A stretch of DNA of 64,000 nt, from contig NZ_JACHLP010000012.1 of the NCBI RefSeq assembly GCF_014204525.1, forward strand, positions 62,001 to 126,000. The letters are read 5' to 3'. The notes beneath the pieces were generated by a model. That model saw only the letters and a program-made list of their open reading frames with translations. It was not told where the DNA came from and did no database searches. The stretch is from Roseateles oligotrophus. GTDB lineage: Bacteria > Pseudomonadota > Gammaproteobacteria > Burkholderiales > Burkholderiaceae_C. This document shows, one piece after another, positions 63,274 through 64,000 of the stretch (position 1 is the first letter of the stretch; every line of letters begins with the position of its first letter). Position numbers and translations under genes: made by a program.

Positions 63274-64000
63274 ATGTCCGAAGGTCTGATCCGCATCCGC
63301 GGTGCCCGCCAACACAATCTCAAGAACCTTGATCTGGATCTGCACACGGGCGAGTTGACCGTGGTCACCGGCCCCAGCGGCTCGGGCAAGTCCAGTCTGG
63401 TGTTCGACACCTTGTACGCCGAGGGCCAGCGCCGCTATGTGGAGACCTTCTCCGCCTATGCCCGCCAGTTCCTGGACCGCATGGACAGGCCGGCCGTGGA
63501 CAAGGTGGAGGGCGTCCCGCCCGCCATCGCCATCGACCAGACCAATCCGGTGCGCACCTCGCGCTCCACCGTGGGCACGATGACGGAGCTGAACGACCAC
63601 CTCAAGCTGCTCTACGCCCGCGCCGCCGAGCTGTTCGACCGCAAGACCGCCGCCCCGGTGCGCCACGACACGGCGCAAAGCATTTACGCCGAGCTGCTGG
63701 CCCGCACGGCCGCCGCCAACCCTCGCCTGGCCCTGACCTTCCCGGTCGAGCTGCCCGGCAACACCTCGGCCGAGCAGGTGGAGCAGTGGCTGTCGGCTTC
63801 CGGGTTTACCCGGATTCAAGCCCAGCGCGAAGTGGCCACGCCCAGCGGGCCGCACAAGCTTCTGGATGTCGTCGCTGATCGATTGCGCCTGCAGGGCGCC
63901 GACAAGCAGCGGGTGATGGAGGCCATCGAGTTATGCCTCAAGCGCGGCGGCGGGCGCTTCAATGTTTACGTCTTGGACCATGAAGAGGGGGGTGAGCCGG
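63274..64000 (+). CDS. uvrA: Excinuclease ABC subunit A, N-terminal part
   Basis: The gene starts at ATG 63274 and runs off the window, so 242 codons are present. MSEGLIRIRGARQHNLKNLD is the UvrA N-terminus, followed by Walker A GPSGSGKSS and FDTLYAEGQRRYVETFSAYARQFLDRM. UvrA recognises bulky DNA lesions in nucleotide-excision repair. The stretch resembles the divergent, very long UvrA form of betaproteobacteria rather than the 940-residue type, but that needs the rest of the gene. Confidence 0.94.
   Translation, partial: MSEGLIRIRGARQHNLKNLDLDLHTGELTVVTGPSGSGKSSLVFDTLYAEGQRRYVETFSAYARQFLDRMDRPAVDKVEGVPPAIAIDQTNPVRTSRSTVGTMTELNDHLKLLYARAAELFDRKTAAPVRHDTAQSIYAELLARTAAANPRLALTFPVELPGNTSAEQVEQWLSASGFTRIQAQREVATPSGPHKLLDVVADRLRLQGADKQRVMEAIELCLKRGGGRFNVYVLDHEEGGEP

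Overview
The window is a stretch of chromosome from a GC-rich betaproteobacterium, most likely order Burkholderiales in the Roseateles/Rubrivivax/Leptothrix neighbourhood. That placement is inferred from the very high GC3 of nearly every gene, the poly-3-hydroxybutyrate genes, the dense FecI/FecR/TonB iron modules and the REP/MITE-type repeats. No rRNA, tRNA or CRISPR array was seen.

Layout. 1-4200: end of a thiolase gene, then a prs-nadV-nrtR NAD-salvage cluster. 4231-6640: a TonB-dependent receptor behind a Fur box. 6860-11245: an AT-rich foreign island with two adjacent reverse-transcriptase genes that match the DRT3 (Drt3a + Drt3b) anti-phage system, a structured non-coding stretch downstream that carries an ACACAC motif, and copies of a palindromic repeat at the edges, inverted at the two ends. 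11388-19164: a serine hydrolase, then a tight six-gene operon (porin, PstS-like protein, SpoIIE phosphatase, RsbW-like kinase, STAS protein, NCS2 permease with an extra C-terminal domain), which looks like a complete partner-switching pathway coupled to a transporter. 19165-25205: small accessory genes (PadR regulator with a perfect operator palindrome, membrane proteins, an esterase) between two diverged copies of a composite repeat.

25206-39110: an iron/regulation block with a 1253-residue SARP-like regulator, two paralogous FecI-FecR-FecA modules each headed by a Fur box, a VapBC toxin-antitoxin pair, a 71-bp tandem repeat, and a REP-associated tyrosine transposase (RAYT) flanked by perfect inverted REPs that sits between fecR and fecA of the second module. 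39177-42474: SDR enzyme, unknown membrane-anchored protein, acyl-CoA dehydrogenase. 42475-47798: a signalling cluster (receiver-kinase, CheR-like methyltransferase, 1043-residue hybrid kinase). 48000-53629: DsbA-family isomerase, small CWC protein, malonyl-CoA-synthetase-like ligase, sigma-54 activator, chemoreceptor. 54288-62327: a branched-chain-amino-acid-type ABC transporter (binding protein, two ATPases, two permeases) interrupted by a MITE-like element and followed by a 3-hydroxybutyrate-oligomer hydrolase and an alpha/beta hydrolase, suggesting uptake and breakdown of hydroxybutyrate-type compounds. 62328-64000: a receiver-only protein and the 5' end of a UvrA gene running off the window.

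The most interesting item is the DRT3 locus with its candidate ncRNA. The second is the partner-switching operon ending in a permease fusion. Start codons were chosen by ribosome-binding sites and overlaps and differ in several cases from the longest open frame; alternatives are stated.
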